Origin: SKZT01 sp964478625
GTDB lineage: Bacteria > Desulfobacterota > Desulfobacteria > Desulfobacterales > SKZT01
NCBI GenBank assembly: GCA_964478625.1
Contig: CAYZJH010000008.1
Location: 31,146 to 95,145, forward strand
Reading direction: 5' to 3'
DNA: 64,000 nt
The stretch's first letter is position 1. The number at the start of each line of letters is the position of its first letter. The notes beneath the pieces were generated by a model. It saw only the letters and a program-made list of their open reading frames with translations, had not been told where the DNA came from and ran no database searches. Of the stretch, positions 62,728 to 64,000 are shown piece after piece. The position numbers and the translations under genes are program-made.

Positions 62728-63498
62728 ATGGACGAAAATTCAACCGCAAATGCATTTGCCGAAAAAATGCCGTCAGTTGATTTTGCAACGGCGACCATAA
62801 TTTTTGTATTGTTTGTTGTTTCAATGGTTTTTTTAATTCCGATGATTCCGGCAAAAACGGTTCCACTCCAGGCCAATTCAAGTTTGGAATTAAAAAATTT
62901 GAGGGAAGACGCAGGAGAAACCATCGTGGTAGCTTCAATCAAGCCCGCGACCATTGCAGAACCTGTAAGAAAACCTTCAAAGCAGGACTTTAAAATAAAA
63001 AGCTCTCAATTTAAATTTCCGCCATTTAAAGGAAAAAAAGGAGAGCACGTTTTTCACCCCATAATTAAAAAAGCGTCCGAAAAAAATAATTTAGAACCGG
63101 CCCTTGTTAAAGCAGTCATTATGGCTGAATCAAGTTATAACCCACGTGCTGTTTCCCCAAAAGGGGCGGTGGGGCTCATGCAGCTTATGCCGACAACGGC
63201 GGAATCTCTTGGAGTGTCGAATAGTTACAATCCTGAACAGAATGTTCACGGAGGTGCAAAGTATCTGAGGGAACTTATTGACCAGTTTGATGGTGATATC
63301 AAGCTGGCTTTAGCAGCCTATAATGCAGGGCCGGCGCACGTCATAAAACATAATGGGATTCCTCCCTTTAAAGAAACTGTTTATTACGTGCACAAGGTTT
63401 ATCATTATTATGATTTTTACAAAAATCAGGACAGGTATCAGGCTCGGAATGTGAAAAGAACCCCCCACAAGATTGCCAACGAAACGGATGAGGCTTGA
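62728..63498 (+). CDS. Membrane-anchored lytic transglycosylase (Slt type)
   Basis: 256 residues with a transmembrane anchor (about 20-40) and a periplasmic linker. The SLT domain (about 105-235) has catalytic Glu134 in AESSYNPRAVSPKGAVGLMQLMP and the AYNAGPAHV signature. It cleaves peptidoglycan between MurNAc and GlcNAc. GGAGATTAAATC precedes the ATG. It is single-gene and converges with the small unknown gene 15 bp away. Confidence 0.9.
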   Translation: MDENSTANAFAEKMPSVDFATATIIFVLFVVSMVFLIPMIPAKTVPLQANSSLELKNLREDAGETIVVASIKPATIAEPVRKPSKQDFKIKSSQFKFPPFKGKKGEHVFHPIIKKASEKNNLEPALVKAVIMAESSYNPRAVSPKGAVGLMQLMPTTAESLGVSNSYNPEQNVHGGAKYLRELIDQFDGDIKLALAAYNAGPAHVIKHNGIPPFKETVYYVHKVYHYYDFYKNQDRYQARNVKRTPHKIANETDEA

Positions 63499-63513
63499 TA
63501 CAACACAAGGCTG

Positions 63514-63840
63514 TTAAGATTTTTTCGATAAAATTTTATTCACGTCGCTTTCAAGAATTCTCAATTGCTTTACCAAATGTGCCGGGGATAGGGCGATTGC
63601 TTCTTTGAGTTTATCGCCCCACCTTTTTAGCATATCCGAGTCAATTTTGCGTATATCACGGCCCTTTGCCCATTCCCTACCGATTTTTTCGGCTAATTCA
63701 TTCAGAAGTTGTTTCGTTTCAGCTTTATTGTCATCTGGAACCGCTTTGAGAATTTCTTTTGCCCGGGCATTCCATCCCTTGATCCAAAATACGCCGTTCA
63801 AAAATTTCTGGTAATTTTCCTCTTCTGTTTTGTTAGTCAT
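63514..63840 (-). CDS. Small helical protein of unknown function
   Basis: 108 residues from the ATG at 63840, which follows an AAGGAG site by six bases; a longer reading from 63987 has no such signal. The protein is mostly helical and rich in Lys, Glu and Trp (FWIKGWNARAKE, REWAKGRDIRK), without membrane segments or known motifs. The last 160 bases of the window (63841-64000) hold nothing I can assign. Confidence 0.65.
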   Translation of the reverse strand: MTNKTEEENYQKFLNGVFWIKGWNARAKEILKAVPDDNKAETKQLLNELAEKIGREWAKGRDIRKIDSDMLKRWGDKLKEAIALSPAHLVKQLRILESDVNKILSKKS

Positions 63841-64000
63841 TTTAAACTCCTTGATTTGACCAAACTTTATACAGTAAGTCAGGGAAGTGTTTCCTGCTGG
63901 TGAATCAAATGCTACTGTATTAAACGGATCCTGAAAATTTGTCAATTGTCGGGTAGCATCCATATGGATGAGTTCGGTTTGTTCCAAAATCTTCTTGCTA

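Noticed and set aside
1..64000. tRNA, rRNA, CRISPR arrays, prophage or insertion sequences
   Set aside because: None recognised on either strand when scanning intergenic spaces; spacers are short and genes are typical chromosomal ones.

Overview
This window looks like a chromosomal segment of a strictly anaerobic, Gram-negative, sulfate-reducing deltaproteobacterium (Desulfobacterota, probably Desulfobacteraceae-like). The evidence is ATP sulfurylase (sat), a complete Hmc-type transmembrane redox complex with a 16-haem cytochrome c, a desulforedoxin, a rubrerythrin-like ferritin-fold protein, LptD and a probable Kdo-modifying gene pair (outer membrane with LPS), and several thiolases. The base composition is moderate and even. 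No insertion sequences, phage genes, CRISPR arrays, tRNA or rRNA genes were seen, so this is core chromosome rather than a genomic island.

Layout. 1-7 kb: a thiolase cut by the window edge, a UbiB/ABC1 kinase-like protein, a phasin-like protein, a receiver-only regulator, a GNAT acetyltransferase facing a polysaccharide deacetylase, and an AsmA-like protein. 7-12 kb: a coiled-coil lipoprotein, a 48-residue desulforedoxin, DUF2905, an MFS transporter, a nicotinamidase-like hydrolase, and two small genes. 11.7-26.7 kb: one long minus-strand run, in transcription order lptD, a NusG paralogue, HU/IHF, holB, ricT, metG, a penicillin-binding transpeptidase, a DegT aminotransferase and an iron-ADH that resemble KdnA/KdnB (8-amino-Kdo synthesis), and a giant 1264-residue GlmS-like protein. 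26.7-37 kb: surE, rubrerythrin-like protein, thiolase, MEMO-family protein, FmdB, a Fur-FeoA fusion with feoA and feoB, a PflX-type radical SAM protein, an SH3 protein and a TPR protein. 37-42 kb: a sigma-54 two-component pair and sat.

41.9-56.3 kb is the most distinctive part: a continuous minus-strand array that starts with an Rrf2-family Fe-S-type regulator, continues with hmcABCDEF, an unknown protein, a tandem universal stress protein and a receiver protein, and then three large sensor kinases. One kinase carries c-type haem motifs in its extracytoplasmic sensor. Two carry cysteine-rich PAS domains. I infer a redox-signalling module attached to the Hmc electron conduit. 56.7-64 kb: cysE-cysK, an iron/cobalamin-type ABC importer, periplasmic MsrA, a lytic transglycosylase and a small unknown gene.

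Regulatory signals read from the DNA include an IscR/Rrf2-like palindrome in front of rrf2, a sequence shared by the sat and cysE upstream regions, strong sigma-70-like promoters before sat and a thiolase, and a bidirectional terminator between sat and the kinase genes. All functional calls rest on motifs, length and gene order read by eye; no database search was run.
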